NCBI GenBank assembly: GCA_021324545.1
Contig: JAJPIX010000044.1
Span: 62,001-126,000 of the forward strand
DNA length: 64,000 nt
From: Alphaproteobacteria bacterium
GTDB lineage: Bacteria; Pseudomonadota; Alphaproteobacteria; Micropepsales; Micropepsaceae
Reading direction: 5' to 3'
Shown: piece after piece, positions 19,926 to 29,057 of the stretch
How the letters are laid out: each line of letters opens with the position of its first letter
Position numbering within the stretch: position 1 is the first letter of the stretch
Translations under genes and position numbers: made by a program
The notes under the pieces: model-generated
Database searches by the model: none
What the model was told of the DNA's origin: nothing
Seen by the model: the letters and a program-made list of their open reading frames with translations, nothing else

Positions 19926-20066
19926 TCATGCGTTGCGCGGCGGCGACTTGCGCTCCTCGCGTTTTGCGCCCGAACGTTCGTAGGCGCTCCCCAAGGCAAG
20001 CGCGACTCCGAAGATCGCGAACGCAGCAAGAACAATGCAGAGAAAGATCAGTTCGCCCAAGCTCAT
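19926..20066 (-). CDS. 46-aa single-pass membrane protein (absent from ORF track)
   Basis: ATG 20066 to TGA 19926: MSLGELIFLCIVLAAFAIFGVALALGSAYERSGAKREERKSPPRNA; one TM segment and a basic tail; SD-like GGGG; near-consensus FixK box upstream. Confidence 0.5.
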   Translation of the reverse strand: MSLGELIFLCIVLAAFAIFGVALALGSAYERSGAKREERKSPPRNA

Positions 20067-20122
20067 GGCAACACCCCAAAAAAATTGCGCGGGGAGCCTG
20101 CCGAGCGGTTGCGAGCGTTTCT

Positions 20123-20136
20123 TTGATCAGAATCAG
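20123..20136. promoter_or_regulatory. near-consensus FixK/FNR box TTGATCAGAATCAG
   Basis: One mismatch to TTG[A/C]-N6-[T/G]CAA; between divergent small ORF and flavodoxin-like gene. Confidence 0.45.
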
Positions 20137-20145
20137 TGACAGGGG

Positions 20146-20159
20146 ATGACCTGGATCAA
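20146..20159. promoter_or_regulatory. near-consensus FixK/FNR box ATGACCTGGATCAA
   Basis: One mismatch (first base); 47 bp upstream of GTG 20207. Confidence 0.5.
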
Positions 20160-20206
20160 CGGGCGACAAGAGGTCGCGTGATAGCAGGGCAATGGAGGTC
20201 TGGTCC

Positions 20207-20842
20207 GTGAAACACGCCGTCATCGTCTGCCATCCCAATGCGCAAAGCTTCACCGTCGCGGTGGCGCGCGCCTATGCCGACGCCGCGGCAAAGCTCGGCC
20301 ATGAGACAATCGAACGCGACCTCTATCGCCTGAATTTCGATCCGCGCCTGGACGCAGGCGAAATTCCCGGCCCAAGGGGCTTCGCCCCCCGCGCCGATGT
20401 GAAGATGGAGCGCGCGCTGCTGCACGACGCCGACGTGTTTGCCTTCTTTTATCCGCTCTGGCTCAACACGCCTCCCGCCATGCTCAAGGGATATATGGAG
20501 CGCGTATTCGGCTATGGCTTTGCCTACGGCCGCGGCGCGGGCGGCAACACGCCGCTGCTTTCTCCGCGCAAGATGATCAGTTTCAGTTCGTCCGGCGCGC
20601 CGCACGAATGGATGGTGCAATCGGGCGCCTGGGATGCCATGCGCAAACTGTTCGATGCGCATTTTGCGGGCGTCTGCGGCCTGCAGTTTATCGATCACGT
20701 TCATTTCGGCCATGTCACACCGGGAATCCGCCCTGACGTGGTGGCCGCGCATCTGCAGACCGTGCGCGAGACCCTGACCAGGCATTTCGGCTCAAGCAAA
20801 ATCGGAGAAAACGCCAATGGCGCTCAAACGCATACGCCTTGA
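20207..20842 (+). CDS. NAD(P)H dehydrogenase (quinone) / flavodoxin-fold reductase
   Basis: KHAVIVCHPNAQSFTVAVARAYADAA, FFYPLWLNTPPAMLKGYMERVFGYGFAYG; GTG start preceded by GGAGGT. Confidence 0.87.
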   Translation: MKHAVIVCHPNAQSFTVAVARAYADAAAKLGHETIERDLYRLNFDPRLDAGEIPGPRGFAPRADVKMERALLHDADVFAFFYPLWLNTPPAMLKGYMERVFGYGFAYGRGAGGNTPLLSPRKMISFSSSGAPHEWMVQSGAWDAMRKLFDAHFAGVCGLQFIDHVHFGHVTPGIRPDVVAAHLQTVRETLTRHFGSSKIGENANGAQTHTP

Positions 20843-21185
20843 ATTGGCCCGGTCGCCGGGCTTTCCGGAAGGCAGCCACCGCCACGGATATGAATTCGTT
20901 GCGCCGGTCACGCCCGACGGGAAAATCGATCCGGATGAATGGCGGCGCACAAAAGAACATTGCGTTGTCCTGCGGTTCTGGGGCGACGAGGAAGAGCAGA
21001 AGGGCCGCCTTCGCCACGTGGGCCACGGCTGGAAATTCGACTACGACGAGGAAGAGACGTCCGACGACGAGCCGTTCTTCAAGCTGGATCGCCACCGGAT
21101 CGAGCCCGGCGGCTATGTTTCGGTGACCGAACAGGATGGCGTTCAGCGCGCCTTCAAGATAGTACAGGTGGCGCCGGCAGATTAG
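20817..21185 (+). CDS. hypothetical protein (122 aa)
   Basis: Good coding frame, overlaps upstream gene by 26 nt; no family recognised. Confidence 0.75.
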   Translation: MALKRIRLELARSPGFPEGSHRHGYEFVAPVTPDGKIDPDEWRRTKEHCVVLRFWGDEEEQKGRLRHVGHGWKFDYDEEETSDDEPFFKLDRHRIEPGGYVSVTEQDGVQRAFKIVQVAPAD

Positions 21186-21209
21186 CGGCGTCCCCGCGGA
21201 AGCCATCGG

Positions 21210-23885
21210 ATGTCCATCCGCAATCTCGATGCGATCTTCAAGCCTGCCGCGATTGCGGTGATCGGCGCGAGCCCGCGGCCCCGTTCGGTCGGCTTTCTCG
21301 TCATGCGGAATCTTTTGGCTGCGGGGTTCGGCGGCGTGGTGATGCCCGTCAATCCCAAACACGCCGCCGTCGAAGGCGTGCTGTGCCATCCCGACGTGAA
21401 GAGCCTTCCCGTGACGCCCAACCTTGGCGTGATCTGCACGCCGCCCGCAACCGTGCCCCAGCTTGCGGCCGACCTTGCGGCGCGGGGCGCAAAGGGCCTG
21501 ATCGTTGTCACCGCGGGATTTGCCGAAGGTGACAACCGGCACGGCAAGCAACTCGAGGCGGACATGCTCAACGCCGCGCGGCCAGGCCTCATGCGGATTG
21601 TCGGCCCCAACGGCATCGGCGTGATCTCCACGCCTGCCAATCTCAACGCCTCGTTTGCGCATATCGCGCCGCTGAAAGGCAAGGTGGCCTTTGTTACGCA
21701 ATCGGGCGCGATTCTGACCACGGTGCTCGATTGGGCCGTGTCGCGGAAAATCGGCTTTTCGCATCTGGTCTCGCTCGGCGACATGGCCGATGTCGATTTC
21801 GGAGACATGCTGGATTGGCTGGCGCTCGATTCAGACACCAATGCCATCCTGCTCTATGTCGAAGCGGTTACGCAGGCGCGAAAGTTCATGTCGGCTGCGC
21901 GGGCGGCGGCGCGCACAAAACCGGTCATCGTCATCAAATCCGGACGGGGCGCCGCGGGCGCCAGGGCCGCGGCTTCGCATACGGGCGCGATGGCCGGCGC
22001 CGACAATGTTTACGACGCCGCGTTCCATCGCACCGGCCTCCTGCGCGTGCAGGATCTGGATGAGCTGTTCGATGCGTTGGAGACACTGGCGCTCAAGCCC
22101 GATTTCTCCGGCGAACGGCTGGCGATCCTAACCAATGGCGGCGGCGCGGGCGTGCTCGCCGCCGATGCGCTTCTCATGCAGAACGGCACCCTGGCGGAAC
22201 TGTCGGCCGGCACAATTGCCGCGTTGAACGCAAAGCTTCCTCCCACCTGGTCGCATGGCAATCCGATCGACATCATCGGCGACGCCGATGGCGCGCGCTA
22301 TTCTTCCGCCATCGAGATTTTGCTGAAGGCGCCTGAAGCCGACGCCATCCTCGCCATCAATTGCCCGACCGCTGTCACCTCCAGCCTCGAGGCCGCAAAG
22401 GCGGTGGTTCAGACCGTCAGAACGTCCAAAGCGGCGCTGCTCGCCAACTGGCTCGGATCCGAGGCGGCGCAATCGGCCCGGGCCCTTTTCGCCGACGCGC
22501 GGATTCCGTCCTACGAGACGCCGGAAAAAGCGGTGCGGGGCTTCATGCATGTTGTGCGCTACCGCCGCGCGCAGGCTGCGCTGATGGAAGCGCCGCCTTC
22601 TGTGCCCGCAGATTTTCAGCCTGATGATGCATCCGCGCGCGCGACAATCGCCGGCGCGTTAAAGGCGGGCGCGACATGGCTGGCGCCTGGCCAGGTCAGC
22701 CGGCTGCTCGCATGCTACGCCATCCCTGCGCCCATGCTCCTGATTGCGTCGAACCCCGACGATGCCGAACGGAAGGCGGCCAGCTTCGCATCGCCTGTGG
22801 CGCTGAAAATCCTTTCGCCGGACATTACGCACAAGAGCGATGTGGGCGGAGTCGCGCTTGATCTTGCCGATGCCGGCGAGGTGCGGGCAGCCGCCGAGGC
22901 GATGCTGGAACGGGTCCGAAAAGCCGCCCCCTCGGCACGGATCGACGGTTTTGTCTTGCAGGAAATGGTGCGGCGGCCGCAGGCCCGCGAATTGATTCTT
23001 GGCATGGCGCAGGATGCGCAGTTCGGGCCGTTCCTTCTGTTCGGCCACGGTGGAACGGCGGTTGAGGTAATCGGCGACAAGGCGCTGGGCTTTCCGCCGC
23101 TCAACCTGAAACTGGCGCGCGACATGATCGCCGCCACGCGCGTCTCAAGGGAGCTCGCGGGCTATCGCGATCGGCCGCCAGCCGATATCGGCGCAATCGC
23201 ACTCACGCTCGTGAAGCTGTCGCAGATGATTTGCGACCTGGACGAAATATCCGAACTCGACATCAACCCGCTGCTTGCCGACGAGAATGGCGTGACTGCG
23301 CTGGACGTTCGCATACGCGTCGCGCCGCTTGCGGACGGCGCAAGGCGCGGCAGCCGGCTGGCCATCCTTCCCTATCCCAGGGACCTCGAGCGGACGGAAA
23401 CCATCGCGGGCTTCGGACCGCTTCGCATGCGGCCGATCCGCCCGGAAGATGCGCCCGCGATCGTGAAATATTTCGAACGCCTGACGCCGGAGGATGTGCG
23501 GCTTCGCTTTTTCACGCCGATGCGCGAACTCAACCCTTCCCTGCTCGCGCGCCTGACGCAGATTGATTACGACCGCGAAATGGCATTTGTCCTGTTCGAC
23601 GCGGCCTCCGACGTTCTTGGCATCGCGCGCCTTGCCGCCGATCCCGACAACCTGAAGGCCGAATTCGCCGTCTCTGTGCGAAGCGATCTCAAGGGCCGCG
23701 GGCTTGGCCGGTTCCTGATGCAGCAACTGATCGCATATGCGCGCGGGCGCGGCATCGGGGAGTTTTTCGGCGACGTGTTGTCGGGCAACGTCGCCATGCT
23801 CGCCCTGCTGCGCGATCTGGGCTGCCCGGTGGCGGCGTCGAGCCGGCAGAACGGCGTCATCCGTGTGACCCTTGCAATCCGCTAG
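21210..23885 (+). CDS. ADP-forming acyl-CoA synthetase fused to C-terminal GNAT acetyltransferase
   Basis: CoA-binding GASPRPRSVGFLVMRNL, SHTGAMAG phospho-His motif, ATP-grasp KILSPDITHKSDVGGV, GNAT FAVSVRSDLKGRGLGRFLMQQLIAYARGRG. Confidence 0.93.
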   Translation: MSIRNLDAIFKPAAIAVIGASPRPRSVGFLVMRNLLAAGFGGVVMPVNPKHAAVEGVLCHPDVKSLPVTPNLGVICTPPATVPQLAADLAARGAKGLIVVTAGFAEGDNRHGKQLEADMLNAARPGLMRIVGPNGIGVISTPANLNASFAHIAPLKGKVAFVTQSGAILTTVLDWAVSRKIGFSHLVSLGDMADVDFGDMLDWLALDSDTNAILLYVEAVTQARKFMSAARAAARTKPVIVIKSGRGAAGARAAASHTGAMAGADNVYDAAFHRTGLLRVQDLDELFDALETLALKPDFSGERLAILTNGGGAGVLAADALLMQNGTLAELSAGTIAALNAKLPPTWSHGNPIDIIGDADGARYSSAIEILLKAPEADAILAINCPTAVTSSLEAAKAVVQTVRTSKAALLANWLGSEAAQSARALFADARIPSYETPEKAVRGFMHVVRYRRAQAALMEAPPSVPADFQPDDASARATIAGALKAGATWLAPGQVSRLLACYAIPAPMLLIASNPDDAERKAASFASPVALKILSPDITHKSDVGGVALDLADAGEVRAAAEAMLERVRKAAPSARIDGFVLQEMVRRPQARELILGMAQDAQFGPFLLFGHGGTAVEVIGDKALGFPPLNLKLARDMIAATRVSRELAGYRDRPPADIGAIALTLVKLSQMICDLDEISELDINPLLADENGVTALDVRIRVAPLADGARRGSRLAILPYPRDLERTETIAGFGPLRMRPIRPEDAPAIVKYFERLTPEDVRLRFFTPMRELNPSLLARLTQIDYDREMAFVLFDAASDVLGIARLAADPDNLKAEFAVSVRSDLKGRGLGRFLMQQLIAYARGRGIGEFFGDVLSGNVAMLALLRDLGCPVAASSRQNGVIRVTLAIR

Positions 23886-23915
23886 GGCCAACCACGGATG
23901 AAGCCCGGCAATCTT

Positions 23916-24347
23916 TCAGGCGTGATGGGCAGACACGGCGCGAACGACGTCGGCACACTGGCTTTTTGCGACTTTGCGCGCGACATCGCCGAGGCTGAGG
24001 ATGCCAACCATCCGCTTCTTCTGGTTGATGACCGGGAGGCGGCGGATCTTCCTGTTCTTCATGGTTCGCAGCGCCTTGCCGATGTCATCGTCGGCACGGC
24101 AGTAGACGATCCCCTTGCTCATGACATCGCCAACGCTGAGAGACTTCCGCCCGCCACTGTTGGCCAGCCCGCGGCAGACAATGTCGCGGTCCGTGACCAT
24201 TCCGATCAGCCGGTCATTCTTGCCGACGGGAATTGCGCCAATGTCCTTGCGCTTCATGGTCCTGGCGGCCTGCACGAGCGATGTTTCCGGAGTTACCCAG
24301 GCGACGCCCTTGTGCATGATCTGCTTTACCTTCATGACGACCTCCAT
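23916..24347 (-). CDS. tandem CBS-domain protein
   Basis: KQIMHKGVAWVTPETSLVQAARTMKRKDIGAIPVGKNDRLIGMVTDRDI. Confidence 0.92.
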   Translation of the reverse strand: MEVVMKVKQIMHKGVAWVTPETSLVQAARTMKRKDIGAIPVGKNDRLIGMVTDRDIVCRGLANSGGRKSLSVGDVMSKGIVYCRADDDIGKALRTMKNRKIRRLPVINQKKRMVGILSLGDVARKVAKSQCADVVRAVSAHHA

Positions 24348-24386
24348 CCATTAAGGCAAATGTTCTCCCCGCCTCTCCAGTTTTCC

Positions 24387-24400
24387 TTGATCTGGCGCAA
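24387..24400. promoter_or_regulatory. FixK/FNR-type box TTGATCTGGCGCAA between divergent CBS and MBL-fold genes
   Basis: Exact match to TTG[A/C]-N6-[T/G]CAA. Confidence 0.65.
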
Positions 24401-24461
24401 ACCATCGCGCCAGCCTGGCCCTTCAAGTTCCCTGCAATCCCAGCCATAAGCCGCCCGCCAC

Positions 24462-25841
24462 ATGACAGGACACATGACAACAAAACTGACGTTTCTCGGC
24501 GGCGCCGGAACCGTTACGGGCTCCAAATATCTCGTCGAAAGGAGCGGCCGCCGGCTTCTGGTGGATTGCGGCCTGTTCCAGGGCTTCAAGGCGCTGCGGT
24601 TGCGCAACTGGGCTCCCCCGCCTTTTCCCGCGCAGGATATTTCAGCGGTAATTCTGACGCACGCGCATATCGATCACACAGGCTACCTTCCGCTTCTAAT
24701 GAAAAACGGGTTTCGGGGCCCGGTCTATTGCACAGCCGCAACGAAGGAGCTGTGCGCCATCCTGCTGCCGGATGCCGGTCATTTGCAGGAACGGGAGGCC
24801 GAGTTTGCCAACCGGCGCGGCTATTCCAAGCATCATCCCGCACTGCCGCTTTACACCGAAGACGATGCGAAGCGCGCGCTCGATTTTCTGCATCCTGTGC
24901 CATTCGACAAGCCGTGCCGCCTGCTCGACGACGCGGTCGCGACATTCATTCACGCCGGGCACATATTGGGCGCCGCTTCGGTGTTGCTGAGCTGGGGCGA
25001 CAGGACGATCGCCTTCTCCGGCGATATCGGCCGCTACGGCGATCCGCTCATGCCAGATCCCGTCACGCCGCCGCACGCCGACTACCTCCTGATGGAATCC
25101 ACCTATGGCGACCGCCGCCATGCCACGCAGGACGCCGAAGACCTGATTGCCGGCATCGTGCAATCCACCGTGCGGCGCGGCGGAACCATCATCGTGCCCG
25201 CCTTCGCGGTGGGCCGGGCACAGAGCCTGATCTACCATTTCAGCAAACTGCGCGCGGCCGGCCGGCTGCCGCCGGGTCTTCGCATCTTTCTCGACAGCCC
25301 CATGGCAATTGACGCCACCGATCTGTTTCGCCGTCATTCGGCCGACCAGAAGCTCAAGCCCGAACAGCTGCGCACGCTCGCCGACGGCATCGAATATGTG
25401 CACACCGGCATGGAATCCAGGGCGCTGACCGAAAGCCAGGCGCCAAAGATCGTCATTTCGGCAAGCGGCATGGCCACGGGGGGCCGGGTTCTGCATCATC
25501 TTGTGCAATATGCGCCCGATCCCAGGAACTCGATTGTCTTCGCCGGATTCCAGGCGGGCGGAACGCGCGGCGCAAATATGGTGGCCGGCGCGGAAAGCGT
25601 GAAGATCTTCGGGGCCTATGTGCCGGTACGCGCGAAAGTGCACAACCTCGACATGCTGTCCGCTCATGCAGATCAGGCGGAACTTCTTCGCTGGGCGGGC
25701 GCGATGAAATCGCCGCCACGCACGACTTTCGTGATCCACGGCGAACCGGCCGGCGCCGACGGCCTGCGCCATGCGCTGGAAGAAAAGCTCAACTGGACAT
25801 GTGTGGTTCCCGACCATCGCGATCAGGTTGATCTGGCATGA
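24462..25841 (+). CDS. MBL-fold beta-CASP RNA-processing metallohydrolase
   Basis: LTHAHIDHTGYLP, SGDIGRYGDPLMPDP, ASGMATGGRVLHHL, DMLSAHADQAELLRW. Confidence 0.93.
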   Translation: MTGHMTTKLTFLGGAGTVTGSKYLVERSGRRLLVDCGLFQGFKALRLRNWAPPPFPAQDISAVILTHAHIDHTGYLPLLMKNGFRGPVYCTAATKELCAILLPDAGHLQEREAEFANRRGYSKHHPALPLYTEDDAKRALDFLHPVPFDKPCRLLDDAVATFIHAGHILGAASVLLSWGDRTIAFSGDIGRYGDPLMPDPVTPPHADYLLMESTYGDRRHATQDAEDLIAGIVQSTVRRGGTIIVPAFAVGRAQSLIYHFSKLRAAGRLPPGLRIFLDSPMAIDATDLFRRHSADQKLKPEQLRTLADGIEYVHTGMESRALTESQAPKIVISASGMATGGRVLHHLVQYAPDPRNSIVFAGFQAGGTRGANMVAGAESVKIFGAYVPVRAKVHNLDMLSAHADQAELLRWAGAMKSPPRTTFVIHGEPAGADGLRHALEEKLNWTCVVPDHRDQVDLA

Positions 25842-27352
25842 GCGCGCCTGGGCATCTTCATCGCATGCGCGCGCGGCGGCTCGGCATCGATACCCATTCC
25901 GATGCCTTCGTCTTCATGCGCAAGGATTCGCCCGTGTGCCGGTCGGAAGGTTTCGCTTCGCACAACCGTATCCTGCTGTGCGCGGGCGACCGCCACATCA
26001 TTGCAACGCTCTATCAGGTGGAAGCAGGTTTCCTGGCGCTGGACGAGGCCGGGCTCTCGGACACTGCGTGGCGCCGGCTGGGCCTGAAACAGGGCGACGA
26101 GATCGTCGCGCGCCATTCCCCGCCCCTGGAATCCCTGAGCCTGGTTCGCAGCCGCATTTACGGTCATGATCTGAGCGATGCGGCGTTTCGCGCGATCATC
26201 GCAGACATCGTGGACGGCCGCTATTCGACCATCGAAATTTCCTCGTTCATTACGGCCTGCGCCACCCGCCCGCTCAAGCGCCGCGAAGTTCTCGGCCTGA
26301 CGCGCGCAATGGTGGAGACAGGCAAGTCGCTGTCGTGGGATTCGGCGATCGTCGTGGACAAACACTCGGTCGGCGGCATTCCCGGCAATCGCACGACGCC
26401 GATCATCGTCGCGATCATTGCCTCGCTTGGCCTGATCATGCCCAAGACGTCTTCGCGCGCAATCACTTCGCCGGCCGGTACGGCCGATGCGATGGAGGTG
26501 CTGACGAACGTTGATCTGGATGCGGCCACGATGCGCAAGGTCGTGGCGCGCGAGGGCGGATGCATCGCATGGGGCGGAGGAGTGGGCCTGAGCCCGGCCG
26601 ACGATATCCTGATCCGCGTCGAGCGCGCTCTCGATCTCGACACGGAAGGCCAGATGATCGCCTCCGTGCTCTCCAAAAAAATTGCCGCGGGCGCCACGCA
26701 TCTGGTGCTGGATGTGCCTTTCGGCCCCTCCGCGAAAGTCCGCAGCGAAGAGGCCGCCCATCACATGACCGACGGAATCCTTGCGGTGGCAAAGGCTTTC
26801 CATATCAAGACGGAGGTCGTGTGCGGCGACGGAAGCCAGCCCATCGGCCGCGGTATCGGTCCGGCCCTTGAAGCGCGCGACGTAATGAACGTGTTGCAGG
26901 GCGCCCCCGACGCGCCGCAGGACTTGCGGATGCGGGCGCTCACGCTCGCCGGCGCATTGCTGGAACTGAGCGGCAGGGCAGCCCAGGGGGACGGCGAAAC
27001 GATGGCCGCTGCCGCACTTGATGACGGACGCGCCAGGGCGAAATTCCAGCGCATCTGTGAAGCCCAGGGCGGGCTTCGCAAGCCCCCCGTATCGAAACAC
27101 CGCAGGCCGCTCGAGGCGCCCCGTCACGGGGTCCTCAGCGCCATCGACAACCGCAAGATCGCGCGCCTTGCGAAGCTTGCCGGCGCGCCCGACGACAAAG
27201 CCGCAGGCGTGGACCTGCACGTGCGTCTTGGCGACACAGTGGTGCGCGGCGCGCCGCTCTGCACCGTGCACGCCGAATCACCGGGCGAGCTTGACTACGC
27301 AATCGCCTATGCTGACGCCAATAGCGACATTTTCCAGATCACCGATACATGA
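25838..27352 (+). CDS. AMP phosphorylase-type member of thymidine phosphorylase family
   Basis: 504 aa with N-terminal extension; DKHSVGGIPGNRTTPIIVAIIASLGLIMPKTSSRAITSPAGTADAMEVLT; ATGA overlap with upstream gene. Confidence 0.88.
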   Translation: MSAPGHLHRMRARRLGIDTHSDAFVFMRKDSPVCRSEGFASHNRILLCAGDRHIIATLYQVEAGFLALDEAGLSDTAWRRLGLKQGDEIVARHSPPLESLSLVRSRIYGHDLSDAAFRAIIADIVDGRYSTIEISSFITACATRPLKRREVLGLTRAMVETGKSLSWDSAIVVDKHSVGGIPGNRTTPIIVAIIASLGLIMPKTSSRAITSPAGTADAMEVLTNVDLDAATMRKVVAREGGCIAWGGGVGLSPADDILIRVERALDLDTEGQMIASVLSKKIAAGATHLVLDVPFGPSAKVRSEEAAHHMTDGILAVAKAFHIKTEVVCGDGSQPIGRGIGPALEARDVMNVLQGAPDAPQDLRMRALTLAGALLELSGRAAQGDGETMAAAALDDGRARAKFQRICEAQGGLRKPPVSKHRRPLEAPRHGVLSAIDNRKIARLAKLAGAPDDKAAGVDLHVRLGDTVVRGAPLCTVHAESPGELDYAIAYADANSDIFQITDT

Positions 27353-27548
27353 TCGTGCGCGTGGAGCCGGTCCGGGGCATCCCTGGCGCCGGCGGCGAAG
27401 CCTGCAGGCAAGGCGAATCAGTTACGCTAAACCGGCATTCACCACGGCATCGCCCGGAGTCCGCGCGCCAATTTGGGCAACCGGGCGGCAATGGAATAAT
27501 CCGGCCTGCTTTGGTAGTTAGAAGCAGGATCAGCCGCGGAATTCGCCC

Positions 27549-29057
27549 ATGACCGTGAAGGACGGGCCCAGTGACGCGCTTTTCGATATCTTAACCGCTA
27601 CTGCGGTTGACGGGATCATTGTCATCAATGATCGCGGAATTGTCGAAATCTACAACCAGGCCTGCGAGCGGCTGTTTCTTTACCCGCCCGAAGAAGTGAT
27701 CGGAAAGAATGTAAGCCTGCTGATGCCCGAACCCTACCGGCGGGAACATGACGGTTATATCGAACGCTACAAGACAACCGGCGAACGCCGCATTGTGGGC
27801 ATCGGCCGCGAGGTGGTCGGACGGCGCAAGGACGGAACCACCTTTCCGATGTATCTTTCCGTCGGCGAAGGACGTATCGGCGCGCGGCGCGTTTTCGTGG
27901 GCATTCTCCACGATCTTTCCGAAATCAAGGCGGCCGCGGCCCAGCACGAGAAGACCCTGCATGAACTTGCCGCCATCGTCGAGTCTTCGGAAGACGCCAT
28001 CCTTGGCAAGACGCTCGATGGGATCGTGACGAACTGGAACTCCGGCGCGGAGCGGATGTTCGGCTATACGGCCGAGGAGATGATCGGAAATTCGATATCG
28101 CAGATTTTTCCCGATGGCTACATGGCCGAAGAAAAGACAATCATGGAAAGGCTGCGCGCCGGCGACAAGGTGCGGCTGTATGAAACCGTCCGCCGGCACA
28201 AGAACGGCGCCCTGATCGATGTCTCATTGTCGGTCTCTCCGCTTCACGACGGTTCGGGAAAGATCAATCGCGTTTCGGTGATTGCCCGTGACATTACGGA
28301 GCGAAAGGCTTCGGAGGCGCGCTTGCGCGAGATGCAGGCCGAGATGGCCCATGTTTCGCGGCTGACTTCCATGGGCCAGCTTTCCTCGGCGCTCGCCCAC
28401 GAGCTCAACCAGCCGCTTGCCGCAACGACGAATTACGTCAACGCCGCGCTCGCGCTGCTGAAGGGGGTCGAGGACCCCAAGGCGGCCAGGGTCGTGCAGG
28501 CACTGGAAAAAGGCGCCGAGCAGATTCAACGGGCCGGACAGATCATCCGCCGCCTGCGCGGCTTCGTCGAGAAGCGAAAGGCAAGCCGCGCGCTGGCGGA
28601 CATCAACGAAGTTGTGCGGGAAGCGATCACGCTGGGCGTCATGGCGTCGAGCGATGTCAACGTCAGGCTGCAGACCAGGCTGGCCGCCGGCTTGCCGCAG
28701 ATCCTGATCGATCGGGTCCAGATCCAGCAGGTGCTGGTCAATCTGATCCGCAACGCCATCGAGGCCATGCAGAATTCCGCCGTGAAGGAGATCACCGTCT
28801 CCACGGCGGCGAATGAAAGCTTCATCGAGGTGTCGGTCGCCGATACCGGGCCCGGCATTCCGCCCGACGTGGCGGAGCGGCTGTTTCAGCCTTTCGTCAC
28901 GACCAAATCCACGGGCATGGGCATCGGCCTGATGATCTGCCGTTCCATTCTGGAAGCGCACGGCGGCAATCTCGCGCTGGTACCGCGCCGGAAGCCGGGC
29001 GCCGTTTTCCGCTTCCAGCTTCCCATTGCTACGGAAAGTGCCGATGACCCCAAATGA
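27549..29057 (+). CDS. fixL: PAS-PAS sensor histidine kinase, FixL-like oxygen sensor
   Basis: LLMPEPYRREHDGYIERYKTTGERRIVGIGREVVGRRKDGTTFPM heme-PAS; H-box ALAHELNQPLAATTNYVNAAL. Confidence 0.92.
   Translation: MTVKDGPSDALFDILTATAVDGIIVINDRGIVEIYNQACERLFLYPPEEVIGKNVSLLMPEPYRREHDGYIERYKTTGERRIVGIGREVVGRRKDGTTFPMYLSVGEGRIGARRVFVGILHDLSEIKAAAAQHEKTLHELAAIVESSEDAILGKTLDGIVTNWNSGAERMFGYTAEEMIGNSISQIFPDGYMAEEKTIMERLRAGDKVRLYETVRRHKNGALIDVSLSVSPLHDGSGKINRVSVIARDITERKASEARLREMQAEMAHVSRLTSMGQLSSALAHELNQPLAATTNYVNAALALLKGVEDPKAARVVQALEKGAEQIQRAGQIIRRLRGFVEKRKASRALADINEVVREAITLGVMASSDVNVRLQTRLAAGLPQILIDRVQIQQVLVNLIRNAIEAMQNSAVKEITVSTAANESFIEVSVADTGPGIPPDVAERLFQPFVTTKSTGMGIGLMICRSILEAHGGNLALVPRRKPGAVFRFQLPIATESADDPK

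Noticed and set aside
25823-27271. 482-aa minus ORF antisense to AMP phosphorylase
   Set aside because: His/Arg-rich shadow ORF; the conserved enzyme is on the plus strand.
27353-27548. Possible FixK box upstream of fixL
   Set aside because: No sequence close to TTG[A/C]-N6-[T/G]CAA seen in this spacer; fixL seems not to carry the box.
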